From NCBI GenBank assembly GCA_937132065.1, contig CAKZNT010000034.1, forward strand, positions 1 through 44,425: a stretch of 44,425 nt of DNA, in the 5' to 3' direction. Below, piece after piece: positions 33,770 to 42,980 of this stretch. Position numbers and translations under genes: made by a program. Numbering within the stretch: the first letter of the stretch is position 1; every line of letters starts with the position of its first letter. The stretch comes from an uncultured Loktanella sp. Its GTDB lineage: Bacteria > Pseudomonadota > Alphaproteobacteria > Rhodobacterales > Rhodobacteraceae. The notes under the pieces are model-generated. The model made no database searches, was not told the origin of the DNA, and worked only from the letters and a program-made list of their open reading frames with translations.

Positions 33770-35857
33770 ATGACAACATCACCAGCACGCCTCGGCGTTG
33801 ATATCGGCGGCACATTCACTGACGTCGTCCTAGAGCGCGATGGCGCGTCATTCTCTACCAAAGTGTTGACGACATACGCCGCCCCCGAAAACGCGATCAT
33901 TGACGGGATGGGGCAGGTTTGCGCCAAGGCTGGCATCTCGCCGTCTGCCATCAGCCAGATCATACACGGCACAACCTTGGCCACCAATGCGCTGATCGAG
34001 CGGCGCGGGGCAAAAACCGCGCTGATCACAACCACCGGTTTTCGTGATGTCATCGAGATGCGCACAGAAAGCAGGTTCGAGCAATACGACCTCAACCTGA
34101 CGCTGCCAGAGCCGCTCCTTGCGCGGCAAATGCGCTATACCGTGACCGAGCGGATCGACGCAAAAGGCAACATCCTGATCCCGCTTGATCGCGCCGAAGT
34201 GGAAACCATTGTCGGGCAGATCAAGGCCGCTGGCTACGAATCCGTGGCGGTCGGGCTGCTGCATTCCTACCTTAACGACAGTCACGAAAAGATGGTGCGC
34301 GAGGTGCTGGCCGAAATGATGCCCGAGGCAATGGTCTCGATTTCCGCCGAGGTCAGCCCGCAGATGCGCGAATACGAGCGGTTCAATACCGTCGTCGCGA
34401 ACGCCTATATCAAGCCATTGATGAAGTCCTATTTGGGGCGGCTCAAGGGGCGGCTGGCCGAAGAGGGCGCGGATTGTCCGATCTTTTTGATGCACTCGGG
34501 GGGCGGCATTATCAGCATCGAAAGTGCCGCCGATTTCCCTGTGCGTCTGGTCGAATCCGGCCCCGCGGGTGGCGCGGTTTTCGCAGCCAACATCGCGGCG
34601 CGCTACGGGCTTGATAAGGTGCTTTCGTTCGACATGGGCGGAACCACGGCCAAGATTTGCCTGATCAAAAACCAGACACCAAAGACAAGCCGCGTCTTTG
34701 AAGTTGCCCGCACCTACCGCTTTAAAAAGGGGTCGGGCATGCCGATTTCGATCCCCGTGATCGACATGGTCGAGATTGGCGCAGGGGGCGGGTCGCTCGC
34801 ACATGTGGACGCGATGCGCCAGATTCGCGTTGGGCCAGAAAGCGCAGGATCAGAGCCCGGCCCTGCATGCTACGGGCGCGGCGGCGAAAAGCCGGCAGTG
34901 ACCGACGCCGACCTGATCTTGGGCAAACTGGACCCCGACAACTTTGCTGGCGGGTCGATCAAACTCTCCAAACCAGAGTCTAATAAGGCCTTAGTGACTG
35001 TTTTGGGTGATCCCCTCGACATGGACGCGCAGACGGCGGCATTCGGTCTGGCCGAGGTAGTCGACGAGAATATGGCCAATGCGGCGCGCGTTCACGCGGT
35101 CGAAAACGGGGAAGACCTCGCTGATTATACCATGATCGCATTTGGTGGCGCGGCCCCACTGCACGCAGGTCGGCTTTGCGAAAAGCTGGGTGTTGATCGG
35201 CTACTTGTGCCCACAGGCGCGGGCGTTGGCTCCGCGATCGGGTTCTTGCGCGCGCCCTTCAGCTTTGAGGCGAACCGCTCGGTTTACATGAAGCTGTCAG
35301 GCTTTGATGCGGGCGTGATCAAATCGCTGCTGACGGATTTGCAGAGCGAGGCGAAAGGGTTCGTGCGGACCTGTGATGCCTCCTCGGAAATCCTGTCCGA
35401 ATTCAAGGTTTACATGCGCTACGCAGGGCAAGGCTGGGAAATCCCGATTGTTATCAGCGAGGCGCAGGCGATGGCCCCTGACGCCGCGACCTTCCAACGC
35501 CTGTTCGAAGAAGATTACACCAAACTCTTCGGGCGCACCGTGACGGGCATGGATATCGAGATCACCGTCTGGGCGGTCAATGCAACGACCCCACCCGAGA
35601 AGGTCGCTGCGATAAAAGCGGCAAAGGCTGCAAACGCCGCATCGCCTGTCGGGCAACGCGCGCTCTTTGACGCGGCTCTCGGGCATCCTGTCACGGCCAA
35701 CATCATCCAGCGCGGTGACATGACAACGGGTCAAACCGTGCAAGGGCCAGCAATCATTGTCGAAGACGAAACCACGATCATCATTCCGTCAACGCGCCAA
35801 GCCATCGCGCAGCCTGACGGCACGATTGATTTGACACGCAAGGGAGACACCGCATGA
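33770..35857 (+). CDS. hyuA: hydantoinase/oxoprolinase family protein, subunit A
   Basis: This 695-residue protein has a sugar-kinase-like ATP fold: GVDIGGTFTDVVLERDG (9-25) at the N terminus, IHGTTLATNALIERRG, MHSGGG, then SFDMGGTTAKICLI (about 289-302) and FGGAAPLHAGRLCEKLG. This is the HyuA/N-methylhydantoinase A, 5-oxoprolinase A group, which uses ATP to open cyclic amides. It works with HyuB, whose gene overlaps by ATGA. AAAGGA precedes the ATG. The cyclic substrate (5-oxoproline, a hydantoin or acetophenone-type ketone in related carboxylases) is not readable. Confidence 0.92.
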   Translation: MTTSPARLGVDIGGTFTDVVLERDGASFSTKVLTTYAAPENAIIDGMGQVCAKAGISPSAISQIIHGTTLATNALIERRGAKTALITTTGFRDVIEMRTESRFEQYDLNLTLPEPLLARQMRYTVTERIDAKGNILIPLDRAEVETIVGQIKAAGYESVAVGLLHSYLNDSHEKMVREVLAEMMPEAMVSISAEVSPQMREYERFNTVVANAYIKPLMKSYLGRLKGRLAEEGADCPIFLMHSGGGIISIESAADFPVRLVESGPAGGAVFAANIAARYGLDKVLSFDMGGTTAKICLIKNQTPKTSRVFEVARTYRFKKGSGMPISIPVIDMVEIGAGGGSLAHVDAMRQIRVGPESAGSEPGPACYGRGGEKPAVTDADLILGKLDPDNFAGGSIKLSKPESNKALVTVLGDPLDMDAQTAAFGLAEVVDENMANAARVHAVENGEDLADYTMIAFGGAAPLHAGRLCEKLGVDRLLVPTGAGVGSAIGFLRAPFSFEANRSVYMKLSGFDAGVIKSLLTDLQSEAKGFVRTCDASSEILSEFKVYMRYAGQGWEIPIVISEAQAMAPDAATFQRLFEEDYTKLFGRTVTGMDIEITVWAVNATTPPEKVAAIKAAKAANAASPVGQRALFDAALGHPVTANIIQRGDMTTGQTVQGPAIIVEDETTIIIPSTRQAIAQPDGTIDLTRKGDTA

Positions 35858-37560
35858 ACGCCCCATCAAACGTCGCATATCAAGTCATGTGGAACCGCCT
35901 GATTTCGGTTGTCGAGGAGCAGGCACAAGCCCTCGTGCGCACCGCATTTTCGACCTCTGTGCGCGAGGCGGGTGACCTCTCGGCTGGGGTTTATAACGCG
36001 GACGGGCTTATGCTTGCGCAGGCGGTCACGGGCACGCCCGGACATGTGAACGCAATGGCCGATGCTGTGGCGCATTTCATCCGGCGCATCGGGCGCGAGA
36101 ATATCTTTGAGGGGGACGTTTACATCACGAACGACCCTTGGGAGGGGACGGGCCACCTGCATGATTTCACCGTGGTGACCCCCTCGTTCTTCAACGGCAA
36201 GATGGTCGGGTTTTTCGCCTGCACCGCGCATGTTGTTGACGTCGGTGGGCGCGGGTTCGGCGCGGACGGTGCGAGCGTCTACGAGGAAGGCATCCACGTC
36301 CCGATCATGAAATTCGCAGAGCGCGGGACCGTCGACAAAACCCTTGTCGCGATGCTGCGCAGCAACGTGCGCGAACCCGATCAGTTGATTGGCGACATCT
36401 TTGCGCTGTCGTCTTGTAACGAAATCGGGCATCGCCGACTTGCGGAAATGATGCAGGAATTCGCGCTTACCGATCTCGCCGGAATCGCGGCGTTTATCCT
36501 TGATAACTCGCGGCGCGCAACACTAGAGCGGATCGCCGCCCTGCCCCGCACCAGCGCTGACGGGGAGATGACCGTTGACGGGTTTGACAAGCCGATCACC
36601 CTTAAGGTCAAGCTAACGATCCACGCAGACAGGATCGTGTCGGATTTTGAAGGCACATCAGGCATCGACAAAAAGGGGATCAACTGCCCGCTCGTCTACG
36701 CCAAGGCCTATGCATGTTACGCCCTCAAGTGCGCGATTGCGCCCGAAATTCCCAACAACGCAGCCTCGCTTGCGCCGTTCGAGATCGCCGCACCTGAGGA
36801 CTCAATCGTCAACGCAAAGCATCCAGCGCCAGTCGCCTTGCGCCACATCGTCGGGCATTTTGTGCCCGATACGGTCTATAATGCGCTTGATAAAATCCTG
36901 CCCGATATGGTCCCCGCCGAAGGGGCTGGTTGTCTGTGCAACTTTCAGGTGTCGCTGCGTCCGCGCACCGATCAAACGCCGCCAGCAGACGCTGTGCGCT
37001 CCGAGGTGCTGGCGTTCAACTCTGGGGGCGCAGGCGCGCGGCCCCAGTTCGACGGGCTGAACGCAACCGCGTTCCCGTCAGGTGTGATGACCATGCCCGT
37101 CGAGGCCACAGAACACGCTGGTCCCGTAATCATCTGGCGCAAGGAGCTGCGGCCAGACAGCGGCGGGGCTGGGCAGCAACGCGGCGGCTTGGGGCAGTTC
37201 ATGGAAGTGGGCGCGCGCGAAGGGCACGAATTCGACTTTCAAGCGATGTTTGACCGCGTCAACCATCCCGCTCTCGGGCGGCGCGGCGGCGGTTCGGGCG
37301 GTGCTACGACCATCGCCCAAGATGACGGCAGCAAGATGAACGGCAAGGGCAAGCAATTCGTGCCGCACGGGCGGCGCGTTATGCTTGGGCTACCCGGTGG
37401 AGCGGGTTACGGTGACGCCGCGAAACGCCCGAAATCCAGCGTGATGCGCGACCTTGCGCGCGGCTATATCACGGCGCAAACTGCCAAGCAGGACTACGCG
37501 CTAAGTGACGCTGACATCGCCACCGTGGAGGCCGCGATCAAATCAGGACAGGATCTATAA
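35854..37560 (+). CDS. hyuB: hydantoinase B/oxoprolinase family protein, subunit B
   Basis: This 568-residue protein carries the HyuB signature from the start: YQVMWNRLISVVEEQAQALVRTAFS (9-33), GHVNAMADAVAHF, YITNDPWEGTGHLHDFTVV (about 90-108) and VDVGGRGFGADGASVYEEG. The C terminus GRRVMLGLPGGAGYGDA is also conserved. It forms the second subunit with HyuA. The ATGA overlap with HyuA and the zero-gap junction to the aldolase show a single operon. Confidence 0.92.
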   Translation: MNAPSNVAYQVMWNRLISVVEEQAQALVRTAFSTSVREAGDLSAGVYNADGLMLAQAVTGTPGHVNAMADAVAHFIRRIGRENIFEGDVYITNDPWEGTGHLHDFTVVTPSFFNGKMVGFFACTAHVVDVGGRGFGADGASVYEEGIHVPIMKFAERGTVDKTLVAMLRSNVREPDQLIGDIFALSSCNEIGHRRLAEMMQEFALTDLAGIAAFILDNSRRATLERIAALPRTSADGEMTVDGFDKPITLKVKLTIHADRIVSDFEGTSGIDKKGINCPLVYAKAYACYALKCAIAPEIPNNAASLAPFEIAAPEDSIVNAKHPAPVALRHIVGHFVPDTVYNALDKILPDMVPAEGAGCLCNFQVSLRPRTDQTPPADAVRSEVLAFNSGGAGARPQFDGLNATAFPSGVMTMPVEATEHAGPVIIWRKELRPDSGGAGQQRGGLGQFMEVGAREGHEFDFQAMFDRVNHPALGRRGGGSGGATTIAQDDGSKMNGKGKQFVPHGRRVMLGLPGGAGYGDAAKRPKSSVMRDLARGYITAQTAKQDYALSDADIATVEAAIKSGQDL

Positions 37561-38334
37561 ATGAACCTCGCGAAAAACCCGTTCACCCACGCTATCGCCA
37601 AGGGCGACAAGCAAATCGGCCTGTGGATCAGCCTTGCCAATAACACCGCCGCAGAGGTGGTCGCGGGGGCTGGTTATGACTGGGTCGTTGTCGATATGGA
37701 GCACACGACTGCCGATTATAACGATGTGCTCGGGCAGCTTCAGGCCTTTGCGAACAGTGGCACAACGGCAATCGTGCGGCCTGAATGGAACGACCCTGTG
37801 ACTGTGAAACGGCTGCTTGACCTCGGGGCGCAAGGCCTTGTCATTCCTATGATCCAATCCGTTGAAGAGGCGGAGAAAGCAGTCGCATCGACCCGCTATC
37901 CACCTCACGGTGTGCGCGGCGTATCAGGGGCGACACGCGCCACAAAATACGGGCGGATCAAGGATTACACCGCCGCGATCGAGGCAGAAACAACCGTGAT
38001 CCTGCAACTTGAAACCGCACATGCCATCGCGCAAGCCGAGGCGATTGGCGCGGTCAAAGGGGTCTCTGGGATCTTCTTTGGGCCTGCCGATATTGCTGCC
38101 GACATCGGGCACCTTGGCGATCCGATGCACGAAGATGTCTGGGCCTTGATCCGACCCGCCGCGCAGAAGCTTATTGCGATGGGCGTGCCCGTCGGGACGC
38201 TCGTGATGGACCCGCTATTTGCGGCAAAGCTGCTGAACGAAGGGTTCACATTTGTGGCGGGTGGCACTGATGCGGCGCTGCTGGCACGGGCGTCGGATGC
38301 GGCTCTTGCAACGATCAAATCCAACCTGACCTAG
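37561..38334 (+). CDS. HpcH/HpaI family aldolase
   Basis: This 257-residue TIM-barrel class II aldolase would cleave 2-keto-4-hydroxy acids to pyruvate plus aldehyde. It has DWVVVDMEHTTADY (about 40-53) with the metal-binding Glu context, VRPEWND, LVIPMIQSVEEAEKAV, RGVSGATRATKYG, QLETAHAIAQAEAI and FFGPADIAADIGHLGD. It starts one base after the hyuB stop, so it belongs to the same operon and probably processes a ring-opening product. The exact substrate is inference. Confidence 0.9.
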   Translation: MNLAKNPFTHAIAKGDKQIGLWISLANNTAAEVVAGAGYDWVVVDMEHTTADYNDVLGQLQAFANSGTTAIVRPEWNDPVTVKRLLDLGAQGLVIPMIQSVEEAEKAVASTRYPPHGVRGVSGATRATKYGRIKDYTAAIEAETTVILQLETAHAIAQAEAIGAVKGVSGIFFGPADIAADIGHLGDPMHEDVWALIRPAAQKLIAMGVPVGTLVMDPLFAAKLLNEGFTFVAGGTDAALLARASDAALATIKSNLT

Positions 38335-38388
38335 ACAGCGCCCCGCACCGTCTGCCACACTATGACAGCAGCAAGTGGTAGGATCAAA

Positions 38389-38835
38389 ATGACCGTAACA
38401 ATCAGACCTGTCGAACAACGTGATCACCCCGCATGGGATGCGCTTTACCAAGGATATGCAGAGTTTTACGGGGTCACACAGACGCCCGAGATGCGTGATA
38501 CGGTCTGGAGTTGGCTCTTTGATGATGCGGCCCAAACAGAGGGGCTTGTGGCGCTTGATGCCGATGGAACAATCGTTGGGATCACCCATTACCGACCATT
38601 CGCACGGCCCCTCGCGGCGAGCACAGGGGGGTTCCTTGACGACCTATTCGTGTCGCCGGATGCGCGCGGGCTTGGTGCGGCGGATGCGCTCATTTCCGGA
38701 GTGAAAGCCGTGGGCGTAGCGCGGGGATGGACCATCGTGCGTTGGATCACTGCCGAGGACAATTACCGTGCGCGCGCTGTCTATGACCGCATGTCAACGC
38801 GCACGAAATGGGTGACCTACGACCTGCCCGTCTAA
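38389..38835 (+). CDS. GNAT-family N-acetyltransferase
   Basis: This 148-residue protein opens TVTIRPVEQRDHPAWDALYQGYAEFYG and has the acetyl-CoA loop FLDDLFVSPDARGLGAADALI (about 82-102; ARGLGAA). The C-terminal IRWITAEDNYRARAVYDRM with N-x-x-A-x-x-x-Y-x-x-M is typical. ATG 38389 is chosen because AGGA (38380-38383) lies 5 nt upstream, unlike ATG 38362. It follows the aldolase by 54 nt, and its transcript ends at a terminator shared with the convergent MDR gene. Confidence 0.88.
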   Translation: MTVTIRPVEQRDHPAWDALYQGYAEFYGVTQTPEMRDTVWSWLFDDAAQTEGLVALDADGTIVGITHYRPFARPLAASTGGFLDDLFVSPDARGLGAADALISGVKAVGVARGWTIVRWITAEDNYRARAVYDRMSTRTKWVTYDLPV

Positions 38836-38874
38836 GGGGCAAGGCGCCCGCATTTTACGGCGGACGCCCCTTTG
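38836..38874. terminator. bidirectional terminator between convergent genes
   Basis: GGCGCCCGC (38843-38851) pairs with GCGGACGCC (38860-38868) with one mismatch and an 8-nt loop. Outer GGGGC (38836-38840) can also pair with GCCCC (38866-38870). TTT follows on the plus strand. It is the only convergent junction in the window with space for a terminator. Confidence 0.65.
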
Positions 38875-38875
38875 C

Positions 38876-39856
38876 TTATGGGCGCAGCATGACCTTGCCG
38901 ACCCGCCCTGCGGTTTGCGCAGCCGTCATCGCAGCCGTAACATCCGCAAGCGCAAAGACGCCGCCGTCACCCAGCTTCAACGCGCCAGACATCGCCAACC
39001 CGACAAGTTCGGTCATCAAGCGGGTGCGATCTTCGGCCGCCATCTCCTGACTGACCTTGGACCCCCAAAACCCCTTTACCGTCAGGTGTTTGAAAATCAT
39101 CAAGCCCGAGTTGAGGGCCAAAGGTGTGCCTGTCGCCGTGCCAAAGATCACAAGCTGACCTTCTTCGCCAAGCAGTTCGGTCAGGTCTGTTGCGACCGTT
39201 CCACCGACTGAATCGACCGCAGCGCGCGCGCCTTGTTCGCCGATGATTGCATGGGCCTTTTGCTTCCAATCCGGATCGCTGGTGGACAGGACATTTTCGA
39301 TGTCCATCGCCGTAAGTTCCGCCACAGCATCGTCGCGGCGCACTAGGTTCAACAGGTTCACGCCCCGCGCCTTTGCCAGCACGGCCATGATCTTGCCCAC
39401 CGCGCCATTTGCTGCCGTTTGCACGACCCAATCGCCCGCAGAAACATCGAGAGATTCCAGCAAGGAAATCGCGCTGAACGGCATCGCGATCAGTTGCGCG
39501 CCAAGCGTGTCCTCGATCTGTGGCGGCAGCGGCATAACGCCAATAGCAGGAGCCACGAAATACTGCGCCCAAGTGCCATTGATCCCGGCAACCGCAACGC
39601 GTTGGCCGATCATCGCCTCGTCAACGCCTGCGCCCACATCCGTGATCACGCCAACGGCTTCGGTTCCGCCAATCGCGGCTGGCAGCGCGGGCTTATAGCC
39701 ATACTCACCGCGCACCGTCCAAAGATCGTGGTTGTGGATCGGGGACAGGATCATCTTGACCAAAACCTGCCCAGCGGCAGGGTCAGGGGTGGTCACGTCA
39801 GCGACTTCCATCACCTGAATTGGGTCACCAAACGTGTTGTGAATTGCAGCGAACAT
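38876..39856 (-). CDS. zinc-free MDR oxidoreductase (quinone/enoyl reductase-like)
   Basis: This 326-residue medium-chain dehydrogenase/reductase has the GroES-like N-terminal domain (LVKMILSPIHNHDLWTVRGEYGYKP, then GGTEAVGVITDVGAGVDE) without the catalytic-zinc cysteine or the structural four-Cys loop, which places it with the quinone oxidoreductase / MECR (2-enoyl reductase) branch. The cofactor loop is AANGAVGKIMAVLAK (about 148-162), the A-x-x-G-x-x-G form of NAD(P)H binding. AAAGGAAG precedes the ATG. The substrate is unknown. It is not obviously linked in function to its neighbours. Confidence 0.87.
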   Translation of the reverse strand: MFAAIHNTFGDPIQVMEVADVTTPDPAAGQVLVKMILSPIHNHDLWTVRGEYGYKPALPAAIGGTEAVGVITDVGAGVDEAMIGQRVAVAGINGTWAQYFVAPAIGVMPLPPQIEDTLGAQLIAMPFSAISLLESLDVSAGDWVVQTAANGAVGKIMAVLAKARGVNLLNLVRRDDAVAELTAMDIENVLSTSDPDWKQKAHAIIGEQGARAAVDSVGGTVATDLTELLGEEGQLVIFGTATGTPLALNSGLMIFKHLTVKGFWGSKVSQEMAAEDRTRLMTELVGLAMSGALKLGDGGVFALADVTAAMTAAQTAGRVGKVMLRP

Positions 39857-39945
39857 TGGGGGGCTTCCTTTGCGGTGTGTGTGTTACCGCTCACGTAAGC
39901 GTAAGGCGCGCCGAATGCGAGGGGCATTGACGCAAGGGTATCCGC

Positions 39946-39976
39946 AAAAACGAAAACGCCCACCAAAAGGCGGGCG
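39946..39976 (-). terminator. intrinsic terminator of rpsO
   Basis: CGCCCACC (39957-39964) pairs with GGCGGGCG (39969-39976) around AAAA; the one A/C mismatch becomes a G-U pair in the minus-strand RNA. On that strand GTTTTCGTTTTTG follows. Confidence 0.88.
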
Positions 39977-40002
39977 CTCGTGTATTCTTGTGATCGCTTA
40001 AG

Positions 40003-40272
40003 TTAGCGACGCAGACCAAGACGCTTGATCAGGTCCTGATAACGGGCCTCATCTTTACCGCGTGCGTAGTCCAGAAGTTTACGGCGCAGAGCAACCATTT
40101 TCAAAAGACCGCGACGACCGTGGTTGTCTTTCTTGTGGGTTTTGAAGTGCTCTGTGAGCGTTGCGATGCGGGACGAAAGGATAGCAACCTGAACTTCGGC
40201 CGAACCAGTGTCGCCCTCTTTCGTTGCAAATTCTTTCATGATCCGTGCTTTTTCTTCGGCAGTAATCGACAT
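40003..40272 (-). CDS. rpsO: 30S ribosomal protein S15
   Basis: This 89-residue protein is recognisable as S15: [59 protein letters not shown] and the final RLGLRR. It binds 16S rRNA and helps form the central domain of the 30S subunit. ATG 40272 is chosen (AAGGAG 10 nt upstream); the frame extends further but without conservation. The 137-nt leader (40273-40409) could hold the S15 autoregulatory structure, and TTGACA on the minus strand (40413-40408) is a possible but weak promoter element. It ends at a clear terminator. Confidence 0.97.
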   Translation of the reverse strand: MSITAEEKARIMKEFATKEGDTGSAEVQVAILSSRIATLTEHFKTHKKDNHGRRGLLKMVALRRKLLDYARGKDEARYQDLIKRLGLRR

Positions 40273-40409
40273 CGGGGTCTCCTTATCTAAAGGGTTAATG
40301 GCACAAGCCGGGATGTCGTCCAGCAAAGCCCGTGGAGTGTCCGCCCAAGGAGATTCCCTGCGCGGATGGCTGCAATTAGGTCAAATCGCGCAAAAAGGGA
40401 AGTGTTTTG

Positions 40410-41339
40410 TCAAACCGCCGTCAAGACAAGCGGGATTGATGCAAAATCCTGCGCAGTGAATCCGGCGAAGGTCGCAACGGTCGTGTCGTCCGCCAAGAGC
40501 ATGGCCCCATCGTCGGTGTCAACAAATGTCAGCGTGGGTTGAGGGCCGCCACCATCATAAGCCACCTCGATTGTGTCCTCAGCAAGATTGAAGTCGGAAA
40601 CAACAGCACCCGAATCGATCTCCATAGCAAACCAATCGGCCCCGTCGCCGCCGCTAAGGTAGTCGCCTTTGCCAGCAATCAGCGTGTCAGCGCCCGCGCC
40701 TCCGTTCATGAAATCCATGCTGTCATCGTCACGTCCGTCCAGCACATCGTCGCCAGAGCCGCCAAACAGCACATCCGCGCCGTTGCCACCAACAAGCGTG
40801 TCATTGCCCAAGCTACCAAGGAGCGAATCGTCGCCGTCACCACCTTGCAGTTGGTCCGCGCCATCCCCGCCGTTAAGGTCGTCATTTCCTGCGCCCCCAG
40901 CTAGGTTGTCGTCACCAACATGGCCAAACAAGGCATCGTTACCATCATCGCCAATCAGCATGTCATCGCCGCGGCCACCGTGCACCTCGTCGTCACCAAG
41001 TCCCGCCTTGATCGTGTCCGCGCCATCACCGCCATCAAGTAGATCGTTGCCAGCGCCAGTCGAGATCGCATCATCTGCGCCCCCAGCAGAATAGACCAGA
41101 TCGTCACCAGATTGGTCGGTAAAACCGGCGCCCGTGTCGTCAAGAAGTTCATCAAGGCTGATCACTTCGCCAAGCATCTCGTCGTCCGAGGGGGTCTTTT
41201 CACCGGAATCAAGGTCGCCGGTGTCTGTACTGTCAATCTCGTCGCCAGTCATCACAACTGCCGACAAGGCCAAACCAAATAGTCCGAGAATAGCAAGCAT
41301 CACTGTGTTCCGCGTATTAAGGTCGCCCCGACCCGTCAT
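40410..41339 (-). CDS. membrane-anchored RTX calcium-binding repeat protein
   Basis: This 309-residue, very acidic protein has an N-terminal hydrophobic segment (about 12-30, NTVMLAILGLFGLALSAVV) that could be a signal anchor. Residues about 80-240 are dense GGxGxDxLx nonapeptides (for example GGDGADTIKAGLGDDEVHGG), the RTX beta-roll that folds on calcium outside the cell. RTX proteins usually leave by type I secretion with a C-terminal signal and no N-terminal leader, so the anchor is unusual. The C terminus (DFNLAEDTIEVAYD...) resembles M10-type RTX C-termini. No type I exporter genes are nearby. AAGGG precedes the ATG. Confidence 0.85.
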   Translation of the reverse strand: MTGRGDLNTRNTVMLAILGLFGLALSAVVMTGDEIDSTDTGDLDSGEKTPSDDEMLGEVISLDELLDDTGAGFTDQSGDDLVYSAGGADDAISTGAGNDLLDGGDGADTIKAGLGDDEVHGGRGDDMLIGDDGNDALFGHVGDDNLAGGAGNDDLNGGDGADQLQGGDGDDSLLGSLGNDTLVGGNGADVLFGGSGDDVLDGRDDDSMDFMNGGAGADTLIAGKGDYLSGGDGADWFAMEIDSGAVVSDFNLAEDTIEVAYDGGGPQPTLTFVDTDDGAMLLADDTTVATFAGFTAQDFASIPLVLTAV

Positions 41340-41395
41340 TGCAGAGCCCTTCTAGCACATCGGGTCTCACCAAAGTGTTAATTCGGGCAAAGTGG

Positions 41396-41905
41396 TTAAT
41401 GGGTCCACAGTTCGGGCTGCTGGGTATACCGGATGTATAACGGGTGCTTGGGGTGGCCGTGCTTGGTGAGGCCAAGGTGATGGATCGGGCGTCCTGTTTC
41501 ACGCAGAAGTGCTGTGACGGCTTCGCCCCGCGCCAGATGCGCCCCGTGGGTTCCCCATGCCGCAACGATGGTGTCGGCCCATGCAACACCATCCTTGATC
41601 GCCGCATCATTCTCGGGGCCGTTCGGGTCCGTGGCCGCGCGCATGTTACGCGGATCGGTGTCGCGCCATGCGAAAATATTGATCACGCGAAACGATCCGA
41701 ACCCAAGGGCGCGGGCACGCCGTTCGCAGCGCTCGACGGTTGGATCATTCTGGACCTCGGTTGCGGTGGACGGGTTCAGCATGAGGAACAGCACCCGCTG
41801 ACCACTGGTGTCCCAGACGCGGGTCAAGGCATAGCGATATCGCTCGCAATCCGAATAAATAGCGGTGGATTTGGAAAGTAGCGTGTCATGATGGCGGATA
41901 ATCAT
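41396..41905 (-). CDS. DUF1643 family protein
   Basis: This 169-residue protein matches DUF1643: RYALTRVW, RVLFLMLNPSTATEVQNDPTVERCERRARALGFGSF (about 37-73), VINIFAWRDTDPRNM, WGTHGAHLARG and a C-terminal LGLTKHGHPKHPLYI. No biochemical function has been established for the family as far as I know. AGGA lies 7 nt before the ATG. It stands between the RTX gene and a pair of palindromic repeats. Confidence 0.88.
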   Translation of the reverse strand: MIIRHHDTLLSKSTAIYSDCERYRYALTRVWDTSGQRVLFLMLNPSTATEVQNDPTVERCERRARALGFGSFRVINIFAWRDTDPRNMRAATDPNGPENDAAIKDGVAWADTIVAAWGTHGAHLARGEAVTALLRETGRPIHHLGLTKHGHPKHPLYIRYTQQPELWTH

Positions 41906-41927
41906 GGCTCATCCTAGAATAAGCAGA

Positions 41928-42010
41928 GATGGGTTAAAACCCATCCTACGCTGTTGTGGGACCAACACCTGTTTGGGAAATGACCAAAGTAGGATGGGTT
42001 TCAACCCATC
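41928..42010. repeat. REP-like pair of palindromic repeats in inverted orientation
   Basis: GATGGGTT-AA-AACCCATCCTACG (41928-41950) and AGTAGGATGGGTTTCAACCCATC (41988-42010) are inverted copies of one element, each itself a hairpin of GATGGGTT/AACCCATC, with 37 nt between. The second copy overlaps the truB stop codon (42009-42011). The arrangement resembles a REP doublet (BIME), here inserted at the truB 3' end. Confidence 0.75.
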
Positions 42011-42920
42011 ATTGAGGCCGCACAAACACACGGCTCGGGAACAACTCGCCACTGCGATAATTGCCAACCGCAACAGCCTCCCCCTCATGAGATGCCCAGA
42101 CCTCTTGATCAAACTCTAGACCCGAGGCGATCACATGGGCTGCGTTCCCGTTGCGCAATTTGACAAGGCTCGCGGCCGGGCAAATCACCTGCTCCATATC
42201 ACCAAGCGCGATTTCCAATGGCTTGATAAACCCGTCCAGTTCGGGGGTTTTCGCCATGGCATCGACCTGATCCAACGTCACGCCATCAGCCACATCAAAC
42301 GGGCCAGACCAGATACGGCGCAGGCGCAACACATGGCCATAACAGCCCAACGCCGCCCCCAAGTCCCGCGCGATTGACCGGACATAACCGCCCTTACCGC
42401 ACGTCATCTCAAGGGTCACGTGATCAGCATCAGGGCGATCAACAAGCAACAATTCCTCGACCCAAAGCGGGCGGGCGGCGAGAGCCATTTCCTCGCCATC
42501 GCGGGCCTTTTTGTAGGCGCGCACCCCATCCACCTTTACGGCAGAAAACTGGGGGGGAACCTGCATGATGTCACCGACAAACGCCCCCAAGGCGGCCTTG
42601 ATCTCGTCATCAGTGGGGCGCAGCTCTGCGGTCGCAGTGACCTCGCCCTCCGCGTCATCGGTATTGGTCGCCTGACCCAATCGCACGGTGAACGTGTAAC
42701 ACTTCAATGCGTCGGTAATATAGGGAACGGTCTTGGTCGCCTCGCCCAATGCAACGGCCAGAACGCCAGTCGCCTCAGGATCAAGCGTGCCTGCATGGCC
42801 AGCCTTTTTGGCATCCAGCGCCCAACGCACCGTGTTGACGACAGACGTGGACGTGATGCCCGCAGGCTTATCCACGATCAGCCACCCAGATAAATCGCGG
42901 CCCTTGCGTCTACGTCCCAT
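42009..42920 (-). CDS. truB: tRNA pseudouridine(55) synthase TruB
   Basis: This 303-residue enzyme converts U55 of the tRNA T loop to pseudouridine. The N terminus [18 protein letters not shown] and the catalytic loop [19 protein letters not shown] (about 38-56, nucleophile Asp) are clear, then [23 protein letters not shown] and [19 protein letters not shown] precedes the ATG. Its stop lies inside the second REP-like repeat. It sits downstream of rbfA, as in many bacteria, but here two other genes separate it from rpsO. Confidence 0.97.
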   Translation of the reverse strand: MGRRRKGRDLSGWLIVDKPAGITSTSVVNTVRWALDAKKAGHAGTLDPEATGVLAVALGEATKTVPYITDALKCYTFTVRLGQATNTDDAEGEVTATAELRPTDDEIKAALGAFVGDIMQVPPQFSAVKVDGVRAYKKARDGEEMALAARPLWVEELLLVDRPDADHVTLEMTCGKGGYVRSIARDLGAALGCYGHVLRLRRIWSGPFDVADGVTLDQVDAMAKTPELDGFIKPLEIALGDMEQVICPAASLVKLRNGNAAHVIASGLEFDQEVWASHEGEAVAVGNYRSGELFPSRVFVRPQ

Positions 42921-42980
42921 GTCTCACCTAACTCCAAAAATACGGTCGGGCCAGCTACCGCGAAGGCAAAGCCCCGTCAA

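Noticed and set aside
33848..34804. 318-codon minus-strand frame
   Set aside because: It lies entirely antisense to hyuA, which has clear family motifs; long antisense frames are expected in GC-rich genes.
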